A stretch of 64,000 nucleotides of DNA from Cliona cf. orientalis (Eukaryota; Porifera; Demospongiae; Clionaida; Clionaidae): assembly GCA_963930775.1 (NCBI GenBank), contig OZ005696.1, positions 2,976,001 through 3,040,000 of the forward strand, in the 5' to 3' direction. Under the pieces are notes generated by a model that was not told the DNA's origin, searched no databases, and worked only from the letters and a program-made list of their open reading frames with translations. The translations under genes were made by a program, and so were the position numbers. Below, piece after piece: positions 33,782 through 45,862 of this stretch. How positions within the stretch are numbered: position 1 is the first letter of the stretch; the number at the start of each line of letters is the position of its first letter.

Positions 33782-34665
33782 ACTTTACTTTCATAGCCTT
33801 TTAGCTCTCTAAATTTCCAAAATTGATCAATACCTTTGTCTTAATGTTAACAATAATATTTCTGAGTTTCATTGACTGGCGATGTGGTTGAGGATTGTTC
33901 TGTACATCTGAGTATGAGAATATCCTGTGCACATGCATTCACAGTAATCGGTATACAATTTTTATAGCTTTTTAGCATTCAATTCCAAATACAACATCCC
34001 TGGAGTACCAGACTTGATCAGTATCTTTATTTTGATGCCTATAACCATAATCTAGAGTGGTGTAAACAGTAGGCATGGCATTGGTGACTTTTGAGTGTGT
34101 GAGGATGAACATTTGTGTGTACTTCATGTTAATCGGTACTGTACACATCTTGTAGCTTTTTTGGTCACATTTGTACACCCCACACTTTCCAAGTATCAAA
34201 ATCAGACCAGTACCTTTATTTTGATGTCTATATTCATAATCTATAGTGGTGTAAACAGTGGGCATGGTATTGGTGACTTATTCTGCGTGTGTATTCTAAA
34301 TTTCCATATGTGCGTACGTATAGTAATCGGTACAATTTTCATAGCTTTTAGCTCTAAATTCTTCACACATCATCCCTGAAGTTCCAAACTTGATCAGTAC
34401 CATTGACTTGATGTTAATAATCATATTTCTGAGTTTTGTTGACTAGCAATGTGGTTGAAGCATGTTTTGTACTCATGAGTATGAGAATTTCCTATAATAG
34501 CACGTCGTGCATTCACAGTTACTGTAATTGGTGCAATTTTAGTAGTTTTTAGCTCTCAATTCCAATGCAATATCTTGATCTGGAGTACCAGACTTGATCA
34601 GTACCTTTGTTCTTGTGTCTATAATCATACTCTAGAGTGGTGTAAACAGTGGACATGGCATTGTG
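33782..34665. repeat. Degenerate tandem array, about 190-bp unit, five copies
   Basis: Successive units share TAGCTTTT, TCCAAA or similar, GATCAGTACCTTT, TTTTGATGTCTATAATCATA, and GGTGTAAACAGTGGGCATGG. The array starts directly where the last exon of copy 2 breaks off, so it may have replaced the missing 3' end. Confidence 0.7.
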
Positions 34666-34790
34666 ACTTCTGATTTTGACACTTAGAAATTTCAAAAAGT
34701 TACCTGTTTTGAGATATTTGAATTTTTGTAATGTATTACATATATGGAGTATCCGTGCCATCCCTACTTATAGAGTCTACCGACTCTATG
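34666..34790. repeat. Interspersed repeat, copy 1 of 2
   Basis: About 125 bases from TGATTTTGACA to the palindromic end AGAGTCTACCGACTCT. Nearly the same sequence lies at 53156-53284 within the RFX gene. Non-coding. Confidence 0.7.
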
Positions 34791-35230
34791 ATAACTTGGG
34801 TAATAATCCATGAATAATATTACGGTAATTAACCTGGAATAATTTTGATATTATAGTCAATTGTTGTATAGCCTGCATATTGGAATTTATAGCTAACAAA
34901 AAAATTTGTATAAAGTTTGCATGACTGTTCATAATAATAATATAATTTTCCAAAAATTCTGCATTATTATTATACCCAAGATGATAATTAAAAATTAATT
35001 ATGTGAGCTTGAGAAAAATTGATAAAGTACAAGGTGAGATAATGATAGCTAGTGCTACAATCATAATCATAAAGCCTCAATGCTTCGCTGAATCATGGTG
35101 TTGACTTCAATCTGTACACAATTGTCATAAACTGCTCTTAGAAGAATAGTTATTAATTAGTTATGTATGTTTTATACTCGGACAAAAATTACATTATATC
35201 CTTGAATACAGGAAATGATAGCAAAGTACA
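34791..35230. other. AT-rich sequence downstream of the NLR gene
   Basis: No gene or element seen. It includes the likely 3' untranslated region of the minus-strand NLR gene. Confidence 0.4.
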
Positions 35231-38200
35231 TTAATGTGCCTCTTCTCTCTCACTATCTGCACTACGTCGTGCCAATTCCTCCCACAGCCTGTCCATCATC
35301 TTATCATCATATGTCACTGGGTTGTTGGAAAGGCAATTGATCGCGATACCCTCTATGCACCACAAACGAGGGAACTGTGGTAGGTGATCCATTAGAGCAG
35401 ACACACCTCTGCCATCTATTTCATTATCCTGAAGGTCCCATGCATCTAGCTCACTGCAAAGACCAGGAGATAAAGATTGAAGAAGCCATATGAGGTCATC
35501 AGAAGTGATACCACAATCACAGGTAGTGAGATATTTCAAACCTTGACACAAGTGCATGAAGCCAGCTAAAACGTGAATACCATTGCCTGTAAAGCTGTTG
35601 TAATCCAGATAAAGGCAGAATATGGTGCTAGTTTGAGGCATTTGACAAAGCTGTCGTCCCACAGCCTCACAAGATATAGAGTCAGCACTGGGAAGACCAC
35701 CTCCAGCTGTTGTTAGATCACACCTGGACAAGCTAACACTACTTGGTTTACAGCGACTACTACTGAGCATTCTACCAACAGCTATGGTTCCTTCAAATCC
35801 TAGTGGGTTGCTTCTTAGATCAAGCTCTCCTGAATAAACAGCATCAGCCAAGCATGAAACACCAGAGGCATGGATATTATTATCTGCCAATTTTAGGTTG
35901 GATATGACTTCAAAATTGAGTCTCTCAACCAAAATACACAAACCATTGTCACCAAGATTGGTATTATTTAAACATAGCCAACTATGTACATGCAGTTTTG
36001 CTACAACAGATGCTCCAGGTACACCAAGATTGTTATTAGAATAATCAAGAACCAACAGGTTGGGACAATGACCTGAAAGAACTTGTAAAAAAGTAGCTAA
36101 CCACTTAGCATTAGTGTCAGCATCACTGGTGAGACACCCATTCAGGTCAAGGTACTCCAATTTAGCTAGCACGTCACCACGTGCTGCACTTTCTAATGCC
36201 TGCAGACTAGAGACTGTTAGTTTACTACCACTCAGATTCAATTTAGAAATCCAAAGTGTTTCCGGGTTCTTACTAGCTAGTATATCCATTAATACACAAA
36301 CTTGGATCTCACTAGCATTACCAAAGTTAACCTTCAAACCATAACCACCCTCCTGCAGGTTACGGATAACATAGAGTAGTGCACTACAGTCATGAGCAGT
36401 GCGAGGATAAACACAGTTAAGGAAGGGGTGAGCGACTAAATATTGAGCAATTTGTTGATTGATTAAGCCATTATGGGCTTCAAAGGCACAGTGGCAAATA
36501 GATAAACAGTCGTATAGACCACCTGCTACACATTCCAGCGTTTGCTGAATAAAAGAAATTGTGTCTCCATTGAACTCAACATTAGAATTAATGCCAAAAA
36601 AAAACCTCCACACCATTTTAAAACGATGTTGTGATTTATTAGACTTGTGTGTCTGAAAGACCTCAAGTTGTTTGTCTCTTGGCTGTCTTGTAAGGTACAG
36701 GGCAGCAACGTACTCCTGGAAGGTCAGATGGAGAAAATGGAAAGATATGCCGACACCAACTGACTCAGCAGACTGTAGTAAGCCAAAGCATAGGATCCTT
36801 TTATCCAAAGCTAAGCCTTCAGGGAAGAATGCCTCTAGCTCTTCTTGAGAAAAGACAAGTTGATCCTCTTCCAATGTCCGAAAAGCAAACTCACACAGAA
36901 GCCACCATGACTGTTGTAAGTCTGCAGGGAGTGAATCAAACTTAAGCAGCTTTAAAATAGATTTGTATATATCAAATTTACGTATGTTCCGAAGAACTAA
37001 GTTAAGAATGATCTTAGTGTAGAGCTCTGTCATGGTGGTGGGAAGGGCTTCCTCAAGAGTGCGCCACAAGTGACAAACAATGGCACAGTTGAGGGGAACA
37101 CTGCACACACTCTCAACTAGTGGGTTGCCCTCTAACTGCTCTCTGAGACGATCTGCCTTTCCCTGGTCACTGGTAAACTCAGACTGGATGTACTCTATAA
37201 TGTGCTCTTTGCTGAAGCCACGCACCTCAACAAATCGATCAATATCAGGAAGCTCACGAAGTGGAGCAGAGGCAGAAGGTCGAGAGGTCACTACAACCGA
37301 TACCATAGAATTAAAAAACAGCTGGTATAAGAAAGATCCTTCTTGTCGTTGAGATTTAGCAAGCTCGTCCCATCCATCAGCAATGATAAGCACACTCTCT
37401 CCCTCCTCATCTTCTAAATACCTACCTACTGAGTCACAGAGCCTTGGACTAAGGTGCAGTAGCTTGAGCAACTCTGGAAGGGAGCCTGCTGAGGCTACTG
37501 CCTTCATTCGAAGTGGTAAGAGGAGAACCAACTCAAACTGTTGAAATAGCTTCCCATTTGCCCAGTCCTCAGAGATTGCTATACAGAGAGTGGTCTTGCC
37601 TATGCCAGCATCACCTTCTACAAGGACCTTTCTAACTGGCCTCTTCCCACTCTCCACCTTAAAGAGGTCACCATAAGCTAGGGGAGTGTGTTTGATACCT
37701 TCATCTTCTCTGCCTCTCTGTGTGTTAGCAGAATAGCCCTCTCCTTTCTCTCTCTCTACTAATTCTAACCTCACCAGTTTGTCCGAGTGGCAAGGGGGCC
37801 ACTGTTTATCACGATTGATACGCCTTTCTTGATACTTTCCTTTCATACTGGAGATAAACTTGGAACATTCAACTGATATCTTACTGGGAACACCTAATAT
37901 GAGTAAAACACAATTAAAAATGATAAAGATAATACCAATAAACTACTAGCCTGGCAATAAAAAGTGAGTGTGGTATGCAGTAAGCATGCTATAGTAGATA
38001 GCACATATTATGTACATGTACCCTGCAAACGTCCCTTCACCATTTACGTCTGTTTTGATGGCAGCTACTATTTATCAGGAGATACCTGTAACGACACAAA
38101 TGCGATCCCGACCCGTTCGCGATACGCCGGTACGTACGCCGCCGCGATCGCTGGACGATATGGATGGGAGGGGCTGGGAGGTCAGGGGATGGGTTGCGAA

Positions 38201-39857
38201 TGGTTAGCAGGGTTAGTGTGGGAGGGGCTGGGAGGTCTGGGGATGGGTTGCGAATGGTTAGCAGGGTTAGTCTCTAGGGTTTGCGTACACGTGGACTGGA
38301 GGGGCTGGGAGGTCTGGGGCTGGGCTGGGTTGTGTTGGGTTTGTCTATAAAATAGTTGAAATAACGGCTGCCAGCAGCAACAATGGTGGTGGCCGAGTGG
38401 TTGGGCTCTTATGCATGGGACGGAATAGAGCGGGTTCAAATCTTGCCGTATGCTTTGATTTTTTTTTTCCCTGTCGAATTTTTCTAAGTGTTGATAGATT
38501 GCATTTGCGTTAGATTGCATTTGCGTTGTAACAATGCCTCTTTAGTAAACTTGTGACCAAACTAAATTTCTTGAAATTTTTAATATTTTGCATATTAATC
38601 CATTTGCAAACTTACACTTTATATAATATTATAACAACTTTATTTCAAATAACTACCCAGAAAAGACAATTATAAGCTACAGCCATACTAGACTACACTA
38701 CTCACTAATGTGCTCAGTTGATTACCTGACTATCTAATACTTTAACCCTATTATGCCAGAATTATACTGGCATAACAAAATCACGTATTATATATATGCC
38801 CAAAACAATGCCAGTATAATAATATTATTGTGCTTGTCTCTAGAGGGGGATGGAATCACACTATACTGTAGGAAGATATTGAAGATTGAGGGGGCTGAAT
38901 ATCTACATGTAACTGCATGCGAAGCGTGTGCAAAAATTTATGATCACGCCCACTTTGTGTCAAACCATGCCCATTTTTGCATGATCGCGGCTGCTATCCC
39001 GAGTTTCTCGGTGAATAAATGAACTGTAAGTCGAGTGGAATAGTTTTGGCAGCTTTGAGGCACATTTACTCATAATCAGGCTTTGTAAATGTTTAGAAAT
39101 CTGAGTTGTAACAATACTGGGATGGAGAAAAAATCAGTGGGGGCTCTGTCTCCCTTTCTATAGAATATTGGGAGGCTGTGGTTCCTCCGCCAGTGATGCA
39201 GTCACTGACAGTGGTTTATCTGCATAGAGCACAGCAGGGTGTGTTTCCTCCCCAAGCGGCTCTGTCCCCCCCCCCCCCCACACAATTTTTGGGCCAGATA
39301 AAACTCTGGTAGCTAGCATAACTGGACTCCCCAATGCAGTGACACAACACTACTTGCAAAATCAACTCCATGCAGGATCAGACAATATTATTTGTCTTAC
39401 CTCTTGTATCGCTGCTATCCTTGAGGAGGGAGCACACAGCATCAGCATAGTCTAGTCTACCAGCTTTGAAGAACACTTCAATCAGAGCCCTGTAAGTGGC
39501 TCCACTGCCAAGCCGAGACTTCCATATCCCAAGGGCCTCTCTCCTGTCATTGACACGAAAATGTCAACAAAATTAATATCCGAAAATATCAAATCATCGA
39601 GAAATGGTATCGATTTACCTTTGTAATTCTGGTTGCCTGGGGTACTTGTCTCTGATGTCGCTCCTGTCTGGCTCGCTCAGGCCGAGGTGATCGGCTATCA
39701 CTCCTTCCCAGTCTGTCATTGACTCGGCCAACTTGCCAAGGTGCCGAGGTATCAGTTGACCTCTCTCGTCCCTGTGCTCAAAGTCGATCTCTCGATCCAA
39801 TTTACATCGATTAGCGTCAGGAACAGAGGATAAGACGGTGTCTAAGCTTCGAAACAT
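35231..39857 (-). CDS. NLR: Death-NACHT-LRR protein, 1014 aa
   Basis: Three exons join in frame on the minus strand: 39857-39619, 39543-39401, 37893-35231; intron phases are 2 and 1. Residues about 36-125 form a Death-fold domain (HLGKLAESMTDWEGVIADHLG, ALGIWKSRLG, ALIEVFFKAGRLDYADAV). A NACHT ATPase follows: Walker A GDAGIGKTT at about 221-229, Walker B LIIADGWDE at about 296-304. The C-terminal third holds leucine-rich repeats (LEYLDLNGC, LVLDYSNNNLG, LKLADNNIHASG). This is the architecture of sponge NLRs, cytosolic sensors that signal by Death-domain contacts; that function is known for the family, not shown here. The start is the first ATG, about 35 residues before the Death fold. Intron 2 contains a tRNA-like inverted-repeat element. 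The gene is open throughout. Confidence 0.9.
38087..38533 (+). mobile_element. Inverted-repeat element with tRNA-like pol III promoter, copy C
   Basis: It lies in NLR intron 2. Ends: TGTAACGACACAAATGCGAT, and the complement of ATTGCATTTGCGTTGTAACA. Target duplication ATACC/ATGCC (38082-38086, 38534-38538; one mismatch). A box TGGCCGAGTGG (38390-38400) matches the pol III consensus; B box GGTTCAAATC is at 38433-38442; a run of T follows near 38459. The tandem repeats contain GGTTAGCAGGGTTAG and CTCTAGGGTTTG. At 447 bp it is one tandem unit shorter than copies A and B. Confidence 0.8.
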
Positions 39858-40522
39858 CGTTCAAGTTTCAATATCCAAATAATAATTCGGGGCGAGCCTG
39901 AGCGAGCCCCGAATACACGAGAGACAGGAAGCGGTTTTATATGTATATATGGGACCGGATTTGAGAAAAGGGGGCACTTCGCGCATTTCCCGAATTTTGG
40001 TTTTATATCTCTGGAACCATAGCAGCTATGAACTTCAAACCTGGTATGAATATTCTTTCATCATCCTACTACACTCGCTGCAAAATGGCGGGCCCCGCCC
40101 ACTTCCGGTATGGGCGGGGCGAGCGGCCGCGTCAATCGCGTTCGAAAATCGCCGTTTTATGCCCCTCTTTGGCGGCTCACCGCTCGGGACAGGAGGCTTG
40201 CTCAGGGTTCTAACGTTGGATCTGTGAAGTAGAAGGTCCAAACTGCTAACAAACCAAGTCTGAAGCCCAAGGCTCTCACTGCCTTGAAATGGTGGTAAGT
40301 TGAAAAGTGACAAAAAATCGCGTTTTGCGCGAAGTGCCCCCTTTTCTCAAATCCGGTCACATAATATTATATATATATGTTTGTGGGGTGATCATTTCAG
40401 TGAAGAGAGAGTTAAATTTTGAACGCGTAAGGTAATGGTCGTCATGCGCATGCGCATACGCCCGCACTGCACTATCGATCTCTGAGACAACTGGAGCGTA
40501 GGCAAGGCATAAAGCTGGAAAG
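39858..40522. promoter_or_regulatory. Possible shared upstream region of the NLR and RFX genes
   Basis: The NLR gene starts at 39857 on the minus strand, and the nearest plus-strand gene is RFX. A good donor (GGAAAG|GTGAGT) at 40522 could end a 5' untranslated RFX exon starting near 40440, in a GC-richer patch. If so the genes are head to head within about 0.6 kb. A palindromic GGGGCGAGCC motif lies near 39890. No TATA box is evident. Low certainty. Confidence 0.3.
39953..40358. mobile_element. Inverted-repeat element between NLR and RFX
   Basis: The ends GACCGGATTTGAGAAAAGGG and the complement CCCTTTTCTCAAATCCGGTC are perfect over about 30 bp (continuing as GGCACTTCGCGC). The element is 406 bp and non-coding. 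No clear target duplication. Confidence 0.7.
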
Positions 40523-43063
40523 GTGAGTGCTGTACCACTCTAGCAAGGCTCAGGTCCACGACTAACATCACTGGTAGACTCCACTTTCCTGAGCATGAAG
40601 ATGACTGCATGGCTCGGAGGCTTATCCCCTCAGGGCCTGTACGTGGACTCGTGGTCATGGCATGTAGACTACTAAATATAGTATAGGTAATCAACATTAT
40701 TGGACTATAGCTATTATACTAGCAATCTGTGATACTTTCACTGTCGTGGTAGCTTCTCAGGTCTAGCTACTGGGGTACCAACCCCATGTGCGCATGCGCA
40801 TGCATGCCTGTAGCTTTCAAAGATATCTCGTTACTTTTGCGAAGGCTCGCCCCGCACAGATGATTTTCATCAGTACTAGTAATATTATAGAGACGACAAT
40901 GTCATGTTTAGATCGCGTACCACGCCCCCTAAAAATTTAAGAGGGTGTGGCACATTGAGACGAGGCATTGGGAATCCAGATGAGTCTTTGTACATGTACA
41001 TGTATGTTTAGCTACCTAATTTTCGGCAACCAGACGAACAATGTTTAGTCATGTACATTTGTACATTTTGTATCTTACTACTCTACGAATTGCGTCCCCT
41101 CCAGGTAGCCTGCTATCCCATTATTATTTTTCATAGCCATGTTCTTTTGTACATGTACATACTCTCCATATTATTTTCAGGGCCTTTCCTTAAAGCAATC
41201 AATGTATGACTTGTCCATTATACTGCTCCATAGAGGATCATAATATTGATTGTTATTTCATAGATCACTTCAAATTTTTGGCAGTCTGGTGTTTCTTTTT
41301 CAAAGTCTAGTCTTTTGTATGTCAATCTAATTTCCGTACCTTCATCCTCTGTTACCCAAACAAGCTTTGTTTAGTCCTGTTGTACTGCACTATAGAGGGG
41401 TCTGAGGTTCTTTTGAAGTCTTGGCCATTAGGGGGTACATGTATGTTGTCTTGATCTGAGTGCGCGTCAATTTGTGGTCTTCTTTGGCAAAGCTGTTGAC
41501 AATAGATCAGGATGGCTCTGCTTGCTGATAAACGTATAATATATCACATCACAAAGGCTGTACTAACAATTATTATGGTAGAGGAGTTTCCAGGAATTGG
41601 TTGAAATCAAGTAGCAAATAGTATTGAAAACAGGTTATTTATCCTCCACAGCCAATGCCAAACCTGAGAGAACCAGCCTGGGCCAGCAAGCGCCTGCTTT
41701 ATGAGAGACATGTGCAAAATACTAATCCACTTCGGTCTGTAACATAACAGAACGTCTATTGGAAATTTTTCAAAATCGTACATTGTCGATACTAAACTTG
41801 GTGTATCTCTGCTTTCATAGTATTCGTTTAGCAGGATTTTCCTATTATTATTATATAGTTATAATTATGTGTAACCTTGGGGGTACACGTACAGCGATGA
41901 AGTGTCTTGGTTAAACAATGTAGCCGTACTTTCGTATAATACTTCCGAGTTCAGAGTGTTGATAGGCTTTTCAGCATTGATTGTTGGATTGTAGTAAGCA
42001 CGTGCCTTAAATATAGTATCCTAAATTAACCATGCAGACGTTGTCTCCCTCTTTGAAAAGGAAAGGGAATCTGGAGACTACTTTATACTTATGAAAGCCC
42101 ACGTTAATTGTATCTAAAGTGTCTGGCCAGCGAGATGACTAGTGCCCTTGATTGGGAAGCATCAGTTTTTTTATGACTTCAGTAGACTAGCGACATGCAG
42201 CAACATTAGGGTAATATTGTTAGTGGTAGATCGGACAGACTTGTGGTAGGTAAAGTGGTTGCAACTGTGGTAGATATGAGGAGCTGTACAGGGATTTCCA
42301 ACACTGAAGGTGGCCATTTTATAGACTGTGTTCTTCGTTATGGCTACTAGTCCCTGGACTGAGTAGCCATGTTTCCTTTACAATCTGATATGATTTAGAT
42401 TCGTGTTTAGCTGCTTGCTGGGGTAAATAATATGTATTTTTTGTTATGACATTAATCATACTAAGCACTATAATATTATATGACTGGTCCACTGATAGCT
42501 TAATATTGGAGCTGCATGTACAGATGGCAAGAGTGGGTATCTGTAGCTGTGTGGAGCGTAATTATTATTATTATGTCTCAATTATAATTATTGTCCCCAT
42601 AACAATATTAATAATACATTGCATTATGTTCATGTACATGTATGTGCATATCCTGTGATCATTTGATTAGTGCACATGGACATGACATTATCATAGGAAC
42701 TCCCATTGTTGTCTATAATGCGGAGTAGATTGCTTGGAACTAATCGACGCTACGTACATGTACTAGCTGCATATTAATTGTATAATTTAATTGACCATTA
42801 TAGTTGCAATCTGATTGGCCAAAATGTTACAACTGTGGTACAAGCTTAATAAAATCACCCTCGAAGGTTCCCTCTATAAGATAGGTCTAATATTGTAAAA
42901 GTTAGCTGAGTACCTTTCCTTGGAGTAGCCTAGTTGAATGTAGCCTGTACATGTACTTTACATATAATGTAGTTGATGCTGCTTTATAGGACTACGTACA
43001 TGTACATGTATGTCACCACTAACATGATAATGATAGCATCTAGTTATTATTTTGATCTTCCAG
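40523..43063. other. Upstream or first-intron region of RFX
   Basis: No convincing coding exon. The best candidate is 41652-41734 (open, between CACAG and GTCTGT), but its end phase does not fit the next candidate exon. The region has repeated TACATGTACATG motifs. The RFX start codon probably lies here or just after but was not found. Confidence 0.35.
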
Positions 43064-43141
43064 AATATCCAACTTGTGTCATTAGCAACTCAACGCAACA
43101 ATCACTTGGTGGAGCCCTGTCTCCTTGTATACCTCCTGCAG
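43064..43141 (+). CDS. Candidate N-terminal exon of RFX
   Basis: Bordered by CAG and GTGTAA and open in the frame that gives EYPTCVISNSTQQSLGG and onward. It ends in phase 1, which is the phase needed by both the first secure RFX exon (46851) and the candidate exon at 44761. No sequence match supports it, so this is inference from splice borders and phase. Confidence 0.35.
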
Positions 43142-43329
43142 GTGTAAATGGGTGTAAATACTATTGCTTGCAAACTTATATAGCATATTTTACTTTTATA
43201 GTATAGGTAGTGTACACGCTTATATGGCGAGTGAGTATCCAGGCTGCAAACTCGGGTTATTTTAATTAATGAAATGCAACTCATAATTTTGGCCTGCATT
43301 AATTTACTGCTTACCCAGAATATAAATTA

Positions 43330-43527
43330 CCGTGGTGTCCCGGGCCGGGCAAGTGCCCACTCCCGGGTAAGCTAAGCGCCCATGTACCGCATTTCAAGGG
43401 GCCACTGTAGCAGCTTCTATACAAACGTATGGGATTTTAATCCCGGGTACTAAGCGCCTATGCGGGCCAAGATCATGAATTATATTTAAGCGCCCATATG
43501 CATGGGTGCTTATCCAGGACACTATGG
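43330..43527. mobile_element. Short TA-flanked inverted-repeat element
   Basis: The ends CCGTGGTGTCC and GGACACTATGG are imperfect inverted repeats, each bordered by TA. The 198-bp element contains AAGCGCCCAT motifs near both ends. Mariner-type MITE, non-coding. Confidence 0.6.
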
Positions 43528-43937
43528 TAGCTGCCAATATCATGCATTTGCTGGTGATAACAGGTAGAACATTGATGCATGAGTTACCGGTAATTATGCT
43601 CCCAATCATGTACATGTACCAGTTACCATTGATTTTTTTTTTTTTAGCAAAAGCACCACCTTTGCATTTGAACTAGCTATCTATACTTTCCAACGCAAAG
43701 GCACTTATTCAAATGACTGACCAAATGTGTTTGAATGGCATAGCCAATAGCTAGAGCACTCCTTCCAGTTGGTATCCAGGGTGATAGAAGGGTCACAGCT
43801 GTGGCATTTATGATAAGAAATGAGCAATATGTTTCTTTTACGCACCCACCACAGGCAAACCATTATGTCACGCTCTAGCCTCGTGCCTGGAATCACATGG
43901 AATATTTAATTTTAGATTTGCATGGTGGTTTGAAGTG

Positions 43938-44312
43938 GGAGAGGTGGGGGCCAAATCTGATTAATTAATTATAGCCAGAGCAACGGAAACTACTGCATGC
44001 TTATTTGTTCCTGCTTCTTAAAATTATTAGATCATCCGATTAGAAACTTTTTTGAGAAGGAGCAAGCTTTACTAAGTGTGCATAGTGCAGAAAGAGTTGG
44101 GGCTGGAACTTAAAACCACCATGAGCACATATAATATTCCAGTGGTGGGGGAGGTGGGGGCCAAATCTGATTTATTAATTATAACCAGAGCAATATAAAC
44201 TACTGCATGCTATTTAATTTTGTTCCTGCTTCTTAGATCGTCCGATTAGAAAATTATTTTTGAGAAGGAGCAAGCTTTACTAAGTGTGCATGGTGCAAGA
44301 GTTGGGGCTGGG
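43938..44312. repeat. Direct duplication of about 170 bp
   Basis: 43938-44110 and 44147-44312 share GAGGTGGGGGCCAAATCTGA, ACTACTGCATGC, TGTTCCTGCTTCTTA, GAGAAGGAGCAAGCTTTACT and GAGTTGGGGCTGG in the same order. The copies differ by a few small indels. Non-coding, in an RFX intron or upstream region. Confidence 0.8.
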
Positions 44313-44760
44313 CCGGTGGATGCAAATCCAAGGAAGGGGAACCCAATGCAAGGTCAATACTGCTAAGGGAAGGGTGGAAGATTTGTGTATGTGTTAATAA
44401 TAACCGTGACTCTGCATCAGATTTTTTTTCTGTGAGCTAGAATGCTAGCAAGAATGCTAGCAAGAATGCTAGCAATCATTAGAGGTTTTTGTTGTCATAA
44501 ACCCGACAATCCTATATTAATTAGATAGTGTGTATTATATGAAGCTGCTATTCTTTGATCTAAGCGTACTCATTGCCCTCGTTCATGTCATCAATCATAT
44601 CATTCAGTGGCCAGAGGATGCAAGAAATAATTAATTTTTTACTTACATGTACATATGCCTATTTCTGATTATTCACGCCTTTTCGGAGACCCTTGTGTTG
44701 CCTGGGAGACCCACCTGCAGGCCTTACAGTATGTTTGATTGCATAATCCTTTTTCTTTAG

Positions 44761-44996
44761 CCTATGAAGTTATTCGAATTGAGTACCATTTCTCAGAAAC
44801 TATACCCACAGCCACCACTGCCGTCCCCTCAACACTCGCATCCACCCCTTTGAGTAGAAATTCATTTCAAATAATATTGGCAACACACTCAAATGTACAC
44901 CCTATGGATTCCTTATGCCACCCTTTCCGTTGCTTTGGAGCGGTTCCGACCAATCAGATTGTCCAGGATGTCCAGGATGAATCAGACGATGGCTAA
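44761..44996 (+). CDS. Candidate alternative 3' exon or separate small gene end
   Basis: After a strong acceptor (TTTTTCTTTAG) a frame of 78 codons runs to TAA, with a Thr/Ser-rich start and an acidic end (QDVQDESDDG). Its entry phase fits exon 43064-43141. If spliced to that exon it would give a short protein ending before the RFX DNA-binding domain. It could equally be a chance frame. Confidence 0.3.
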
Positions 44997-45809
44997 GAGA
45001 GAGATCAAAGCAAAATATGTAACTAAGTTATATGTCTGATCCCATTAAAAAAGAACTTTATGGTTTATCATTGGAGCAATAGTTCTGACACAGTCAATTT
45101 TGTGGTGACTACTTTGACCACTATTTCCACCAAAGTAGCACTGCTGTTACCACATAGATTCTATACTACTATATAGTACTAGTCCTGGAAATGGTTTCCT
45201 TCCAAGAACACACTTATCTCCTGTATGGCTTGACACTTCTTGGTAAATGGTAAACTAATCTCCTTTTACTGGGTCTGGCAACAGCCCACTTATAGGCAAT
45301 ATTTGGCATTTTTCTCACTGCCTGCAATAATTTTGTGGTGGTTTTAATTTTATTATTATTCTTTATTCATGGCCATCAAAGGTTATATTTTAACTGACGC
45401 CATGCATCTGGTATTCACTCTGGGAATAATACTTGATAGTTTAATCACAGAGTGATTACTATGCCTTGCCTTACTGCAGTGGTATGCAAATGCTTGAGCA
45501 GACTTGAGTAGTTGCTCGGAGCTGTATACATGTAGGTGGGTCGGTATATTCAGCATAATCCTTGAAACAGGTGGGATCAGCTAGTGGCTCCAAATATGGA
45601 AGTTAATGTACAATGGGACTATTCTGCAACCGTGGTTGTTCTTAGTTCATACTATTAATACTTGTAAAGTGATATTCTGCATAAAATATAATTATTGATA
45701 TGTCATTCAATGATACATGCACTTTTAAATGTTAAGTTTCTTATTTAAGGTGTCTATATCTTAATTTACTGATAATTTAAAAATATATTGCACAAGTGTA
45801 TGTGTGAGA

Positions 45810-45862
45810 GAGAGAGAGAGAATGAGAGATTTGGAGGGGGAGAGAGAGGTGGGGGAGGGAGT
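45810..45862. repeat. GA-rich simple repeat
   Basis: A run of GAGAGAGAG followed by GGAGGGGGAGAGAG. Simple sequence in non-coding DNA. Confidence 0.6.

Noticed and set aside
38390-38442. Possible tRNA gene (A and B boxes)
   Set aside because: The arms do not fold into a credible full tRNA, and the same segment sits in three inverted-repeat elements, so it is an element-borne promoter.
41652-41734. Candidate early RFX exon
   Set aside because: The donor is weak and the end phase (2) does not match the next candidate exon (needs 1).
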